From contig CP129495.1 of NCBI GenBank assembly GCA_030584185.1, positions 1,595,469 through 1,659,468 of the forward strand: a DNA stretch of 64,000 nt, written 5' to 3'. A program made the position numbers and the translations under genes. The notes below the pieces were generated by a model. The model was not told the DNA's origin and ran no database searches. It saw only the letters and a list, made by a program, of their open reading frames with translations. Below are positions 1-7,930 of this stretch, piece after piece. Source of the DNA: Acidimicrobiia bacterium (GTDB taxonomy: Bacteria > Actinomycetota > Acidimicrobiia > Spongiisociales > UBA11373). Position 1 is the stretch's first letter; every line of letters starts with the position of its first letter.

Positions 1-1
1 C

Positions 2-994
2 AAGCGTGCGGCCGGAAGAGATGTAGAGGTCGACCGCATTGCGGATAAGCGTGGGGCGCTCAGCGGTGCCAACGGGCCCGGGCTCAGTGCGGCGGCCGAA
101 CTGGGAGCTGAACGCCGCCATGGAACGACGGAATCCAGAGTCTGAAACCCGGCCCAAAGTGCGGCACCGGTATAGCAGCGCTTGGATCGAGACACCCCAT
201 CGGCCCTTGAGTTCGATGAACCGCGGTAGGTCATACCGGCTGGGCAGCTCATCGCGGATATCGCCCTCGGGCATGAGGAACGCGGCAGCGAACGAGTTGG
301 CCTGTCGCTCCGCATCTGGATTGGCCGGCTCAGCATCCTGGTGCATGACCAGGTGCCCCAACTCATGCGCTGCATCGAACCTTGACCGTTCCTTGTTGTT
401 CTTGTCAGCCGCTAGTACGACCATCGGACGGCTGCCAATGTCACACGAGAACGCGTTTACGCGTTCGGTATCGAGGGTTAGGCGCGTGACCAGGGTCCCT
501 TTCGCCTCAAGATGTCGGACGACATTCGAGACGGGACCGGGTGCGATGCTCCACTCCTGTCGGGTGACAGCTGCTATCTCCTCAATCACCTCGAGACCGG
601 CACCCGCACCAACGTCGAACTGCGGAATACCGACATCGGGGAACTCGACAGACTTCGCGAGTTCCTGTACTAGATCCCAAAGCAGGACTGCATGTGCCAG
701 CGCCATTCTCCGTTCGCGCTGCGTCGTGGATCGGAGGCTCCGGAAATGGGCAGCGCTCCCGACCTCTGGGACGGCGTGCCGGTGAGCGAAGAAAGTTGGC
801 GGAAAGCCCAGCGCGAGCGCTAGTCGCTGCACTGTGATGGGACTCGGTCGAGCAAGCCCGGCCTCGAATTGCGACACGGCCGAAGGCGTTACCTGGATCA
901 TGGCCGCGAGGTCCTTCTTCAGGATCCCCGCCGCCGTTCTCGCGAGCTCAAGACGCCGCGGATCGAAAGCCGCAGCAATCGCACGGGCCTTCAT
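2..994 (-). CDS. XRE-family regulator with ImmA/IrrE metallopeptidase domain (3' part cut by window edge)
   Basis: Reading from the ATG at 994 stays open to the window start (331 codons visible). Residues about 12-65 form a Cro/C1-type helix-turn-helix, with the segment TPSAVSQFEAG as recognition helix. Residues 210-214 read HELGH, the zinc-binding motif of ImmA/IrrE peptidases, with a conserved follow-on around NSFAAAFLMP. Proteins of this two-domain build are usually repressors whose own or partner peptidase relieves repression in phage, mobile-element or toxin-antitoxin settings. It lies 8 bases after the unknown gene at 1003-1671 and is probably co-transcribed with it. Base composition here is visibly less GC-rich than in the rest of the window, suggesting acquisition. 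The fold is clear; the biological target is unknown. Confidence 0.85.
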   Translation of the reverse strand, partial: MKARAIAAAFDPRRLELARTAAGILKKDLAAMIQVTPSAVSQFEAGLARPSPITVQRLALALGFPPTFFAHRHAVPEVGSAAHFRSLRSTTQRERRMALAHAVLLWDLVQELAKSVEFPDVGIPQFDVGAGAGLEVIEEIAAVTRQEWSIAPGPVSNVVRHLEAKGTLVTRLTLDTERVNAFSCDIGSRPMVVLAADKNNKERSRFDAAHELGHLVMHQDAEPANPDAERQANSFAAAFLMPEGDIRDELPSRYDLPRFIELKGRWGVSIQALLYRCRTLGRVSDSGFRRSMAAFSSQFGRRTEPGPVGTAERPTLIRNAVDLYISSGRTL

Positions 995-1002
995 GACCTC
1001 TC

Positions 1003-1671
1003 CTAATGCTTCAGGCGAAGTTCGACTTGCGGTTCCTGCAGTTCGTCGTGGGAGGGTAGCTGCGGTGGGGTCCGATCATCCCAGATGCGGCTCGTGCCGC
1101 CCCGCTCATCGTCGAGCGCCCACACTCGTTCCACCCATCCCCAGGTTTCGTTGCCGAGGTACATGGTGGGCGCGCCAAGGTGGATGTGCTGGCACCCACC
1201 GAGCAGGGGATCGCCGTAGTGGACGAGATGAAGCTCTCTGAGGTCGGCAGGGTTCGATGCCTTCCGCTGGAGCCCCGCCAGATACGCCTCGTCCCATAGT
1301 GGCTGATTGGATCGCGCCGCGTGGGCACGTCGGGGCGTTCGCGAGAAATCATAGGCGTATGGATCCTTGCCCATCATCGAGTTGCCGGTGTACACCCCGA
1401 TCGTGTGGTGACCGACGATCACCCTGAACGACTCGCCAGGGACGCCGGGAACACGACGCACCGTCGACACCCCCGGGATTCCAGCGACCTCCTGCTCAAT
1501 GTGGTACCAGGCGAGCCGGTACGCACTCGTCCCATAGGTCTGGTTGTCGTAGCCGTCTTCGAGCACATGATCATCGGCCGCCAGGTCGTGTGCCCGTCGC
1601 ACGGCCTGGATCATGGACGGCAGGAGCCCGGGTGGGAGGTGTATTGGGATCGAGATAATGTCCTCGTACAT
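1003..1671 (-). CDS. Hypothetical protein in operon with XRE/ImmA gene
   Basis: A protein of 222 residues if started at the ATG at 1671; a TTG at 1698 would add nine residues. I prefer 1671 because a promoter-like -10 (TACACT) ends 7 bases before it, which would give a leaderless mRNA, and no Shine-Dalgarno is visible for either start. The sequence has no signal peptide or membrane segment and I do not recognise a family. Noticeable features are a His/Tyr/Trp-rich C-terminal half with HLVHYGDPLLGGCQHIH and a segment GHHTIGVYTGNSMMG. It is the first gene of a two-gene unit with an XRE/ImmA regulator, so a toxin, defence or island-maintenance role is possible but unproven. Confidence 0.7.
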   Translation of the reverse strand: MYEDIISIPIHLPPGLLPSMIQAVRRAHDLAADDHVLEDGYDNQTYGTSAYRLAWYHIEQEVAGIPGVSTVRRVPGVPGESFRVIVGHHTIGVYTGNSMMGKDPYAYDFSRTPRRAHAARSNQPLWDEAYLAGLQRKASNPADLRELHLVHYGDPLLGGCQHIHLGAPTMYLGNETWGWVERVWALDDERGGTSRIWDDRTPPQLPSHDELQEPQVELRLKH

Positions 1672-1678
1672 GGGCAAA

Positions 1679-1707
1679 AGTGTAGTAGGACCGTGCAATC
1701 AACGCAA
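1679..1707 (-). promoter_or_regulatory. Promoter of the hypothetical-XRE/ImmA operon
   Basis: On the minus strand a -35-like TTGCGT (1702-1707) and a -10-like TACACT (1679-1684) are separated by 17 bases. The -10 is followed after 7 bases by the ATG at 1671, the geometry of a leaderless actinobacterial transcript. Confidence 0.5.
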
Positions 1708-1731
1708 GAAACTAAAGCGAGTTGCAACCGA

Positions 1732-4700
1732 CTACGAGCACCCCATCGAGTTGCCGCAGTTCAGGCACCGGTAGCACGACCCGTTGCGCACCGTGATGTG
1801 CCCGCAGGTGTCGCACAGCGGGGCGTCCCCCATCATGTCGCTCAGCGCCGCCTGCACCGAGGCCATCTGGGTGGCGGTGGCGGTCCTCACCGCCACGACT
1901 CCCTCCCTGGCCACGGTGTGCCCGTTGCCGTTGGAGTGACCGTTCCCATTTGCGGTCTCCACCGGCTCCGGGGCCACCGCCGGGTGGCTGATCGGGGCGG
2001 TGGCGCCCAGCGGGGAGCCTTCGTCCAGGCCGAGCTGCACCCCGGCGTCGACGGCGATGCCGCTGGGCGGCTCGGGGAGCTCGCCGATGTCCTTGGGTGG
2101 GACCTGGACCAGGTCGGTGCGCCCCAGGTACTCGAGCCCCAGCGTCCGGAAGACGTAGTCGATGATCGACGACGCCATCTTGATGTTGGGGTGGCCCTCC
2201 ACCATCCCGCGGGGCTCGAAGGTCTGGAAGGTGAACGACTCGACGAACTCCTCGAGCGGCACCCCGTACTGCAGGCCCTTGGAGACGGCGATGGCGAAAC
2301 ATCCGAGGATGCCGCGCAGGGTCGCCCCTTCCTTGGCCAGGTCGATGAACACCTCTCCGAGGGTTCCGTCGTCGTACTCCCCGGTCCGCAGGAAGACCTT
2401 GTGGCCGCCCACCTTCGCCTCCTGCGTCCAGCCGCTGCGACGCAGCGGGAGCAGGAACCGGGGCCGGTTGACCCCGTGATACGCCTGGCTGGGGCTCACG
2501 CCGGGGGCGAAGGTGCCGGTGACCAGTCTGGCCTCCTGCTCGATCGCCTCGGCGACCGCCTCGTCCTCCTCTTCGTTGGTGTCACCCGCCGCCGAAGTCG
2601 ACGAGAGGGGCTGGCTCGCCTTCGACCCGTCCCGGTACAGCGCCATCGCCTTGAGACCGAGCTTGGCCGACAGGGCGTAGGCCTCCTCGATGTCCTCGAC
2701 GGTCACCTCGTTGGGCATGTTCGTGGTGTTGTGGTTGACGATCCCGTTGCCGACGAAGGCATGCGTCCCGGGAACCGACAGGTCGAACACCTCTCGTTCG
2801 CCGGCGTCACCGACGGCGACCACCGGGGAGAAGTGGAGCCCGTCGGCGAGCACGGTGTGCAGCCACTCGGGGAGGTCCACCCCGGGCAGCGCCGCCACCC
2901 GTTCCAGCGTGCGACGCGAGACATGCTCGGTGCGGGGATCGAGCAGGAACGAGAACCGGCTGCGATCTCCCCAGCCGTGTCGTCCCGATCGACCCCGGGG
3001 GATCATCTCGTACAGCCGGCGCGGATCGATGCCGGGGACGATGTCGGCGGTGCTCTGGGCGTGCTGGCGGGCCATCAGCTCCTCGGCCCGGGCCGCCTTG
3101 TGGGCCTCGGCGAAGGGCACCAGGCGGGCCAGCATTCGGGCGTACCTTCCCGCGGCGTAGACCTCGTCGAAGTCCTTGTCGTACACCGAGTCGTGCTTGG
3201 TCACCCGCCCGTGGACCACCCCCAGGTTGGTGAGCACCGCCTGGAGATCGTCGAGGAGACCGTTGGAGGAGACGCAGATCGCCATCCGATCGGTGTGGTC
3301 GAGGGTCACATAGCCGTCCAGGAAGAGACCCGACAGGAACGAGAGCACCATCGACCGGGGGGAACGGAGCACGGCGTCGGGGATCCTCTTGGCGGCGGCA
3401 CCGGTTCCACAGCCGAGGTGTTCCAGGAACTCGGCCAGGGTCTTCGACGACACGACCACGGCCGGGCAGCGATCGACCGGGCGGGTGATCCTCGGCTCCA
3501 CGCCGAACTCCGACCGCCAGGCCGCCGCCACCCTCTTCAGGACTCCCTCATCGGAGTTGGTGACGGTGATGCTCCAGGTGGAGCGGTCGATGTGGCCTTC
3601 GGCGACGTACGCACCGAGCAGGAACGCCAGGTCGTCGGTCATCTCATCCGGAAGCCGCACCGCCTTCTGGTTCCCGTAGGGCGGTGACGGGACGAAGTCG
3701 TCGAAGCGGGCGGGCAGCGGCGACCAGAGGTCGGCTCCGTACGCGGTGGCGACCTGGTCGCCCTCCTCGATCTCGTCCAGACGCCTCCACACCAGGTCAC
3801 CGTCGCGAGCCGTCAGCAGGCGATGGTTGGGGGTGCCGGTGATCCGATGGCCTGACCGCAGCACCGCCGAGCGCACCTGGCGGACACCCCCGTAGTAGAA
3901 GGCGTCGGTCTTGTGGGTCCCGTGCAGCGACACCACCTCGATGATCTCGTCCCGGAACGAGTCGGCGGACTCGTCGCGGTGCAGGCTGCCGATCCGGATC
4001 AGGCCGTCGCCGGTGGCGAGCAGGGTCTCGCCGGTGACGCACTTCGAGATGGCTCCCGAGATGAACGGCTGCGCCGCCGCCATCGCCCGGATGTGACCGG
4101 TGTAGTGGATGAATCGCTTCCCGTGCTTGCCGTTGCGGTTGGCGGTGTCGAACACCGGCAGGTGCTCGGGGTCCAGGTGGGGCGCACCCTCGATGGTCTG
4201 CACCCCGCAGATCACCCGGTTCGACTCCTCGATCTCCTCCGGCGTGTATCCGAGTGTGGCCAGCAGGTCGAACTCGAACCCGGTGTACTCGCCCTCGGAG
4301 ATCCCGAGCCGCTGCAACGCCTCTTCGCCCACGACGAACACGTTGAAGGCGTGGCGCAGCTCGAACACCCCGGGGAGGGTGGCGGCGAAGGCGTCCACCT
4401 CGTCGGAGGTGAACCCCTTGGCCAGGAGCGACGCCCGACTCACCGGGGTGTCGCCCTCCAGGGACATGGTGCCCACGACGTGCTCGACGATCTGGCGCCG
4501 CTGCTCGGCGTCGTAGCCGAGGCGGCGCAGTGCCGGGTCGATCGACTGGTTGGCGATCTTGAAGTAGCCGCCGCCGGCCAGCTTCTTGAACTTGACCAGG
4601 GCGAAGTCGGGCTCGACACCGGTGGTGTCGCAGTCCATGAGCAGGCCGATGGTGCCCGTAGGCGCCAGCACCGTCGCCTGGGCGTTGCGGTACCCGTGCT

Positions 4701-7635
4701 CCTCGCCCATGGCCACGGCGACGTCCCACGAGTTACGGGCGGCGTCGAGCAGGTCGGGCGGGCAGTGCTCGGGGTCGATCGCCTCGACGTGGTGGGTCAC
4801 CCCCTCATACTCGGAGGGGTCGGCGGCGTGGGCGGCCCGGCGGTGGTTGCGCATCACCCGCAGCATCGCCTCCCGGTTCTCCGGGTACTTGGGGAACGGG
4901 CCGAGCACCTCTGCCATCTCCGCCGAGGCGGCGTAGGAGTCGCCGGTGAGAACGGCGGTGAGCGCCCCGGTGATCGCCCGCGCCCGGTCGGAGTCGTAGG
5001 GGACGCCCTGGCGCATCAGCAGCGAGCCCAGGTTGGCGTACCCCAGGCCCACGGTGCGGTAGTCGTAGGACCCCTGGGCGATTTCCTTCGACGGGAAGTG
5101 CGCCATGGTGACCGAGATCTCCAGAACCACGGTCCACAGCCTGATGGCGTGCTTGTACCCCTCGACGTCGAACTCGCCGGTGTCCTCGTCCCAGAACGAC
5201 ACCAGGTTGAGGCTGGCCAGGTTGCAGGCGGTGTTGTCGACGAACATGTACTCACTGCAGTTGCTGACCAGCACGCCATTCGCCAGGTACGAGTGGTTCA
5301 CCGGCTCGGTGAGGTTGTAGGTCACCTCGAACCCGTCGTGCTCTGCCGACCGCAACGCGGTCCAGGTCTTGGTGGCGTAACGTCCGTGCTCGCGCAACAT
5401 CTGGGTGAGCACATCCTGCTTCTCACTGAGACCGAACCCGATCAGTGCCGAGAATCGCTCGAGGTGGGTTCCCGTGATGCGCAGGTCGAACATCGGGCTC
5501 GAGGCGTACGCTTGCACTTCACCATTGGCGTTGGTGTAGGTGAAGCCGTCTCCCCCTCCCTGGACGTCGTAGATGTGTCCATGTATGCCGAAGGTGTCGA
5601 TCAGCTGCTGGACGTCGCGCAGCAGTTCCTGTGAGGCGCTCGCTAGACCCACGTAGCGGTTCTTGGACCCGGTGTGGGCACACCCGTCGGCGTCGTACAG
5701 GCCACGCAGGAAGGCGGCGACGATCGGCTTGGGTGCCGCGAAGATCGACCAGGGGATCCGCTTCGCCGCCGACCTCGACGGGTTCACGCCCAGGGCCTCG
5801 AAGAACTTCCGAATCGCACCGCGGCCGGCTCGGAGCTGCATGGTCCCGTTGGACATGCGGACGGGCTTCGGTGCATATCCACCGTTGAAGCCGGCCAACA
5901 GCTCACGATGGAGGAGCATGGCCGTCTGCTGCTCGGTCTCGGTGCCGTAGACGGTCACGGCGGCCGAGGCGGTGAGGGATCCATCGCCGACGAGCCACCC
6001 GAGGTAGTGCCCGAGCTCTTCGGTCCACTTCTCGGGCAGCTCCACCCGGTAGCGGCGGGAGGTCTGGGCCTGATACACGGCGGGCTCCGTGGAGACCGGG
6101 ATCGACCACGAGGCCATGCCAAAGTCGACGGGCTGGTCGAGCAGGCGGATCTCGTCGTCGCCACCCAGCTCATCGGCCCGCGCCCACCCGCGGTTGCGGG
6201 TCCAGAACCGGTGGTTGGGGGTACAGCGAATCGTGCGCCCGTCGGCGAACTCGAGGCGGAGGATCTCGTTGCGGCCGGTGACCATGACCTGAGTCGGCTG
6301 CGAGACACGAACCGTCTCGGCAGGCGCCTCGGGGTTGGTGGCATCGTGCGTGTACACCTCGAACGTCTCGCCGTCCGCCGAGCGACGCACCAGGTCGTCG
6401 AACCGGATCAGACCCCGATCGGTGGCGATCCGCGTGTCCGCGGTGAAGCAAGGGTTGGACGCCCGAATCCGGCCGCCCGCCGGCGAGGTGTGCCACTGGT
6501 TGATCGCGGTGTCGAACTGGATCCCGGGGTCGGCACAGGCCCACGCCGCCTCGGCGATCTTCCGCCACAGGTGGCGGGCCTTCACGGTCTTCATGACCTT
6601 CCCGTCGGTGCGGGCGGTGAGATTCCAGTCGCCGTCCTCCTCGACGGCGCGCAGGAACTCCTCGGTCACCCGCACCGAGTTGTTCGAGTTCTGGCCGGAG
6701 ACCGTCTGATAGGCGTCGCCGTTGAAGTCGGAGGGGTACCCGGCGGCGATCAGCGCCCGCACCTTGTCCTCCTCGACCTTCTTCCAGTCGACGAACTCCT
6801 CGATGTCGGGGTGGTCGACGTCGAGGATCACCATCTTGGCGGCGCGCCGGGTCGTCCCCCCGGACTTGATGGCCCCGGCGGCGCGATCGCCGATCTTGAG
6901 GAACGACATGATCCCCGAGGACTTGCCGCCGCCGGAGAGGGGCTCGTTCTCGGCGCGCAGGCTGGAGAAGTTGGTCCCGGTGCCCGACCCGAACTTGAAC
7001 AGCCGGGCCTCACGGATCCACAGGTCCATGATCCCGCCCTCGTTGACCAGGTCGTCGTTGACCGACTGGATGAAGCAGGCGTGGGGGGCGGGGCGGGTGT
7101 AGGAGTCGGGGGAGAGCTCCACGGCGCCGGTCTCCGGGTCGACGTACCAGAAGCCCTGGGCGGGGCCGGTGAGGCCGTAGGCGTGGTTGAGCCCGGTGTT
7201 GAACCACTGCGGGCTGTTGGGAGCGGCGATCTGGTTGACCAGCATGTAGGAGAGCTCGTCCTGGAATGCCTGGGCATCGGCGTCGGTGGCGAAGTAGCCA
7301 TTGCGCTCGCCCCAATGGCGCCAGGTGGCGGCGAGGCGGTGGATGACCTGGCGGGCACTTGATTCGGCGCCCAGCACCGGGCGGCCCTGGTCGTCGACCT
7401 TCCAGGTGCCGTCGGCGTTCTGCTGGGGGACCCCCGCCTTGCGGAAGTACTTGGAGACCATGATGTCGGCGGCCACCTGCGACCACGAGGCCGGCACCTC
7501 GGCATCCTTCAACTCGAAGACGACCGAACCGTCGGGGTTGGTGATACGGGAGTCGCGCCGCACCCACTCCACCGAGGCGAAGGGGTCCTCACCGGCCTTC
7601 GTGAAGTATCGCCTGACCCGCAGCCCGTCTCCCAT
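1732..7635 (-). CDS. nrdJ: Adenosylcobalamin-dependent (class II) ribonucleotide reductase with two inteins
   Basis: Reduces ribonucleotides to deoxyribonucleotides using coenzyme B12, independent of oxygen. The precursor is 1967 residues from the ATG at 7635; removing two inteins (397 and 438 residues) leaves about 1132, normal for the long NrdJ type. Extein landmarks are the N-terminal half with PHACFIQS, the active-site segment NP/CSEY...ACNLASLNL, the loop SGAISK/TTNMPNE, and a C-terminal zinc-ribbon-like tail (CDTCG...CYRCLNCGNSMGCS). An in-frame GTG at 7701 would add 22 residues. ATG 7635 is preferred because GGGAGG precedes it, although the spacing is short. The gene has its own promoter upstream (7760-7788). 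No separate class I RNR is seen in the window. Confidence 0.96.
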   Translation of the reverse strand: MGDGLRVRRYFTKAGEDPFASVEWVRRDSRITNPDGSVVFELKDAEVPASWSQVAADIMVSKYFRKAGVPQQNADGTWKVDDQGRPVLGAESSARQVIHRLAATWRHWGERNGYFATDADAQAFQDELSYMLVNQIAAPNSPQWFNTGLNHAYGLTGPAQGFWYVDPETGAVELSPDSYTRPAPHACFIQSVNDDLVNEGGIMDLWIREARLFKFGSGTGTNFSSLRAENEPLSGGGKSSGIMSFLKIGDRAAGAIKSGGTTRRAAKMVILDVDHPDIEEFVDWKKVEEDKVRALIAAGYPSDFNGDAYQTVSGQNSNNSVRVTEEFLRAVEEDGDWNLTARTDGKVMKTVKARHLWRKIAEAAWACADPGIQFDTAINQWHTSPAGGRIRASNPCFTADTRIATDRGLIRFDDLVRRSADGETFEVYTHDATNPEAPAETVRVSQPTQVMVTGRNEILRLEFADGRTIRCTPNHRFWTRNRGWARADELGGDDEIRLLDQPVDFGMASWSIPVSTEPAVYQAQTSRRYRVELPEKWTEELGHYLGWLVGDGSLTASAAVTVYGTETEQQTAMLLHRELLAGFNGGYAPKPVRMSNGTMQLRAGRGAIRKFFEALGVNPSRSAAKRIPWSIFAAPKPIVAAFLRGLYDADGCAHTGSKNRYVGLASASQELLRDVQQLIDTFGIHGHIYDVQGGGDGFTYTNANGEVQAYASSPMFDLRITGTHLERFSALIGFGLSEKQDVLTQMLREHGRYATKTWTALRSAEHDGFEVTYNLTEPVNHSYLANGVLVSNCSEYMFVDNTACNLASLNLVSFWDEDTGEFDVEGYKHAIRLWTVVLEISVTMAHFPSKEIAQGSYDYRTVGLGYANLGSLLMRQGVPYDSDRARAITGALTAVLTGDSYAASAEMAEVLGPFPKYPENREAMLRVMRNHRRAAHAADPSEYEGVTHHVEAIDPEHCPPDLLDAARNSWDVAVAMGEEHGYRNAQATVLAPTGTIGLLMDCDTTGVEPDFALVKFKKLAGGGYFKIANQSIDPALRRLGYDAEQRRQIVEHVVGTMSLEGDTPVSRASLLAKGFTSDEVDAFAATLPGVFELRHAFNVFVVGEEALQRLGISEGEYTGFEFDLLATLGYTPEEIEESNRVICGVQTIEGAPHLDPEHLPVFDTANRNGKHGKRFIHYTGHIRAMAAAQPFISGAISKCVTGETLLATGDGLIRIGSLHRDESADSFRDEIIEVVSLHGTHKTDAFYYGGVRQVRSAVLRSGHRITGTPNHRLLTARDGDLVWRRLDEIEEGDQVATAYGADLWSPLPARFDDFVPSPPYGNQKAVRLPDEMTDDLAFLLGAYVAEGHIDRSTWSITVTNSDEGVLKRVAAAWRSEFGVEPRITRPVDRCPAVVVSSKTLAEFLEHLGCGTGAAAKRIPDAVLRSPRSMVLSFLSGLFLDGYVTLDHTDRMAICVSSNGLLDDLQAVLTNLGVVHGRVTKHDSVYDKDFDEVYAAGRYARMLARLVPFAEAHKAARAEELMARQHAQSTADIVPGIDPRRLYEMIPRGRSGRHGWGDRSRFSFLLDPRTEHVSRRTLERVAALPGVDLPEWLHTVLADGLHFSPVVAVGDAGEREVFDLSVPGTHAFVGNGIVNHNTTNMPNEVTVEDIEEAYALSAKLGLKAMALYRDGSKASQPLSSTSAAGDTNEEEDEAVAEAIEQEARLVTGTFAPGVSPSQAYHGVNRPRFLLPLRRSGWTQEAKVGGHKVFLRTGEYDDGTLGEVFIDLAKEGATLRGILGCFAIAVSKGLQYGVPLEEFVESFTFQTFEPRGMVEGHPNIKMASSIIDYVFRTLGLEYLGRTDLVQVPPKDIGELPEPPSGIAVDAGVQLGLDEGSPLGATAPISHPAVAPEPVETANGNGHSNGNGHTVAREGVVAVRTATATQMASVQAALSDMMGDAPLCDTCGHITVRNGSCYRCLNCGNSMGCS
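2728..4041 (-). other. Intein 2 in NrdJ (438 aa, LAGLIDADG homing endonuclease)
   Basis: Begins with Cys (CVTGETLLATGDG) and ends HAFVGNGIVNHN before a Thr +1. The block B region reads GTPNHRLLT, and the endonuclease dodecapeptides read LLGAYVAEGH and LSGLFLDGYV. It interrupts the conserved extein loop SGAISK/TTNMPNE, part of the substrate-phosphate site in this enzyme family. All terminal splicing residues look intact (Cys1, His-Asn, Thr+1). Confidence 0.93.
5260..6450 (-). other. Intein 1 in NrdJ (397 aa, LAGLIDADG homing endonuclease)
   Basis: Begins with Cys (CFTADTRIATDRG) and ends with Asn before a Cys +1. Block B is seen as TPNHRFWT, and the two dodecapeptide motifs of a LAGLIDADG endonuclease as LGWLVGDGS and LRGLYDADG. 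The C-terminus reads NHSYLANGVLVSN, so the penultimate residue is Ser rather than the usual His. It sits between NP and CSEY of the extein. By homology to class II RNRs the +1 Cys is the thiyl-radical cysteine, so unspliced enzyme should be inactive. Confidence 0.93.
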
Positions 7636-7701
7636 GATGCCTCCCGTGCTCGCCTCGCCCGCCGCTTCCCGTGGTGCTCCCGAAGAGGGAAACTTGTCCA
7701 C

Positions 7702-7719
7702 ACCCCCTACATGTTGTGG
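7702..7719 (-). promoter_or_regulatory. Probable NrdR box upstream of nrdJ
   Basis: The minus-strand 16-mer CCACAACATGTAGGGG (7704-7719) matches the NrdR-box consensus at its six most conserved positions (C, A, A/T, T, G) around a central ACATGT. It lies downstream of the promoter-like -10 and upstream of the chosen ATG. A second phased box, usual for NrdR, is not obvious. Confidence 0.4.
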
Positions 7720-7759
7720 TGATGGTTCTACCTACCACCACTGCTTGAGGTAACCAGCG

Positions 7760-7788
7760 ATTGTAATTACACGCGTGTCATGCGTCAA
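7760..7788 (-). promoter_or_regulatory. nrdJ promoter
   Basis: TTGACG (7783-7788) and TACAAT (7760-7765) on the minus strand are separated by exactly 17 bases, a near-consensus housekeeping promoter giving a leader of roughly 115-120 bases before ATG 7635. The 295-base gap between the amidase stop and nrdJ (7636-7930) otherwise holds the NrdR-like box and a weaker promoter-like pair further up (TTGACC at 7894-7899, TACAAC at 7870-7875, 18-base spacing). No cobalamin-riboswitch core was found by eye. Confidence 0.65.
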
Positions 7789-7930
7789 GCAGTTTCGGAA
7801 ACGGCGCGCCGACGCCCATCCGAGTGCGGGGAAGATGACCTCTCCGGGGCCGAAGGGGTCCGCGCACCGGTTGTAGCGCACCGGGGTGGCGTCGGTCAAG
7901 GTGACGGGCTGGGGAGTTTTCGCGTCCGCC

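Noticed and set aside
1321-3687. Long plus-strand reading frame (788 codons) opposite nrdJ
   Set aside because: It runs antisense to the clear NrdJ/intein coding frame, has the Gly/Arg/His/Val-rich composition typical of shadow frames in GC-rich DNA, and shows no domain.
3913-7362. Two more long plus-strand frames opposite nrdJ
   Set aside because: Same reason: mirror frames of a highly conserved gene, no signal of their own.
7870-7899. Second nrdJ promoter (TTGACC / TACAAC, 18-base spacing)
   Set aside because: Weaker match, and a much better promoter lies closer to the gene; mentioned with the nrdJ promoter but not listed separately.
7796-7930. Cobalamin riboswitch upstream of the B12-dependent RNR
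   Set aside because: Expected from biology, but I could not find the B12-box core or the conserved stem elements; only promoters and an NrdR-like box are visible.
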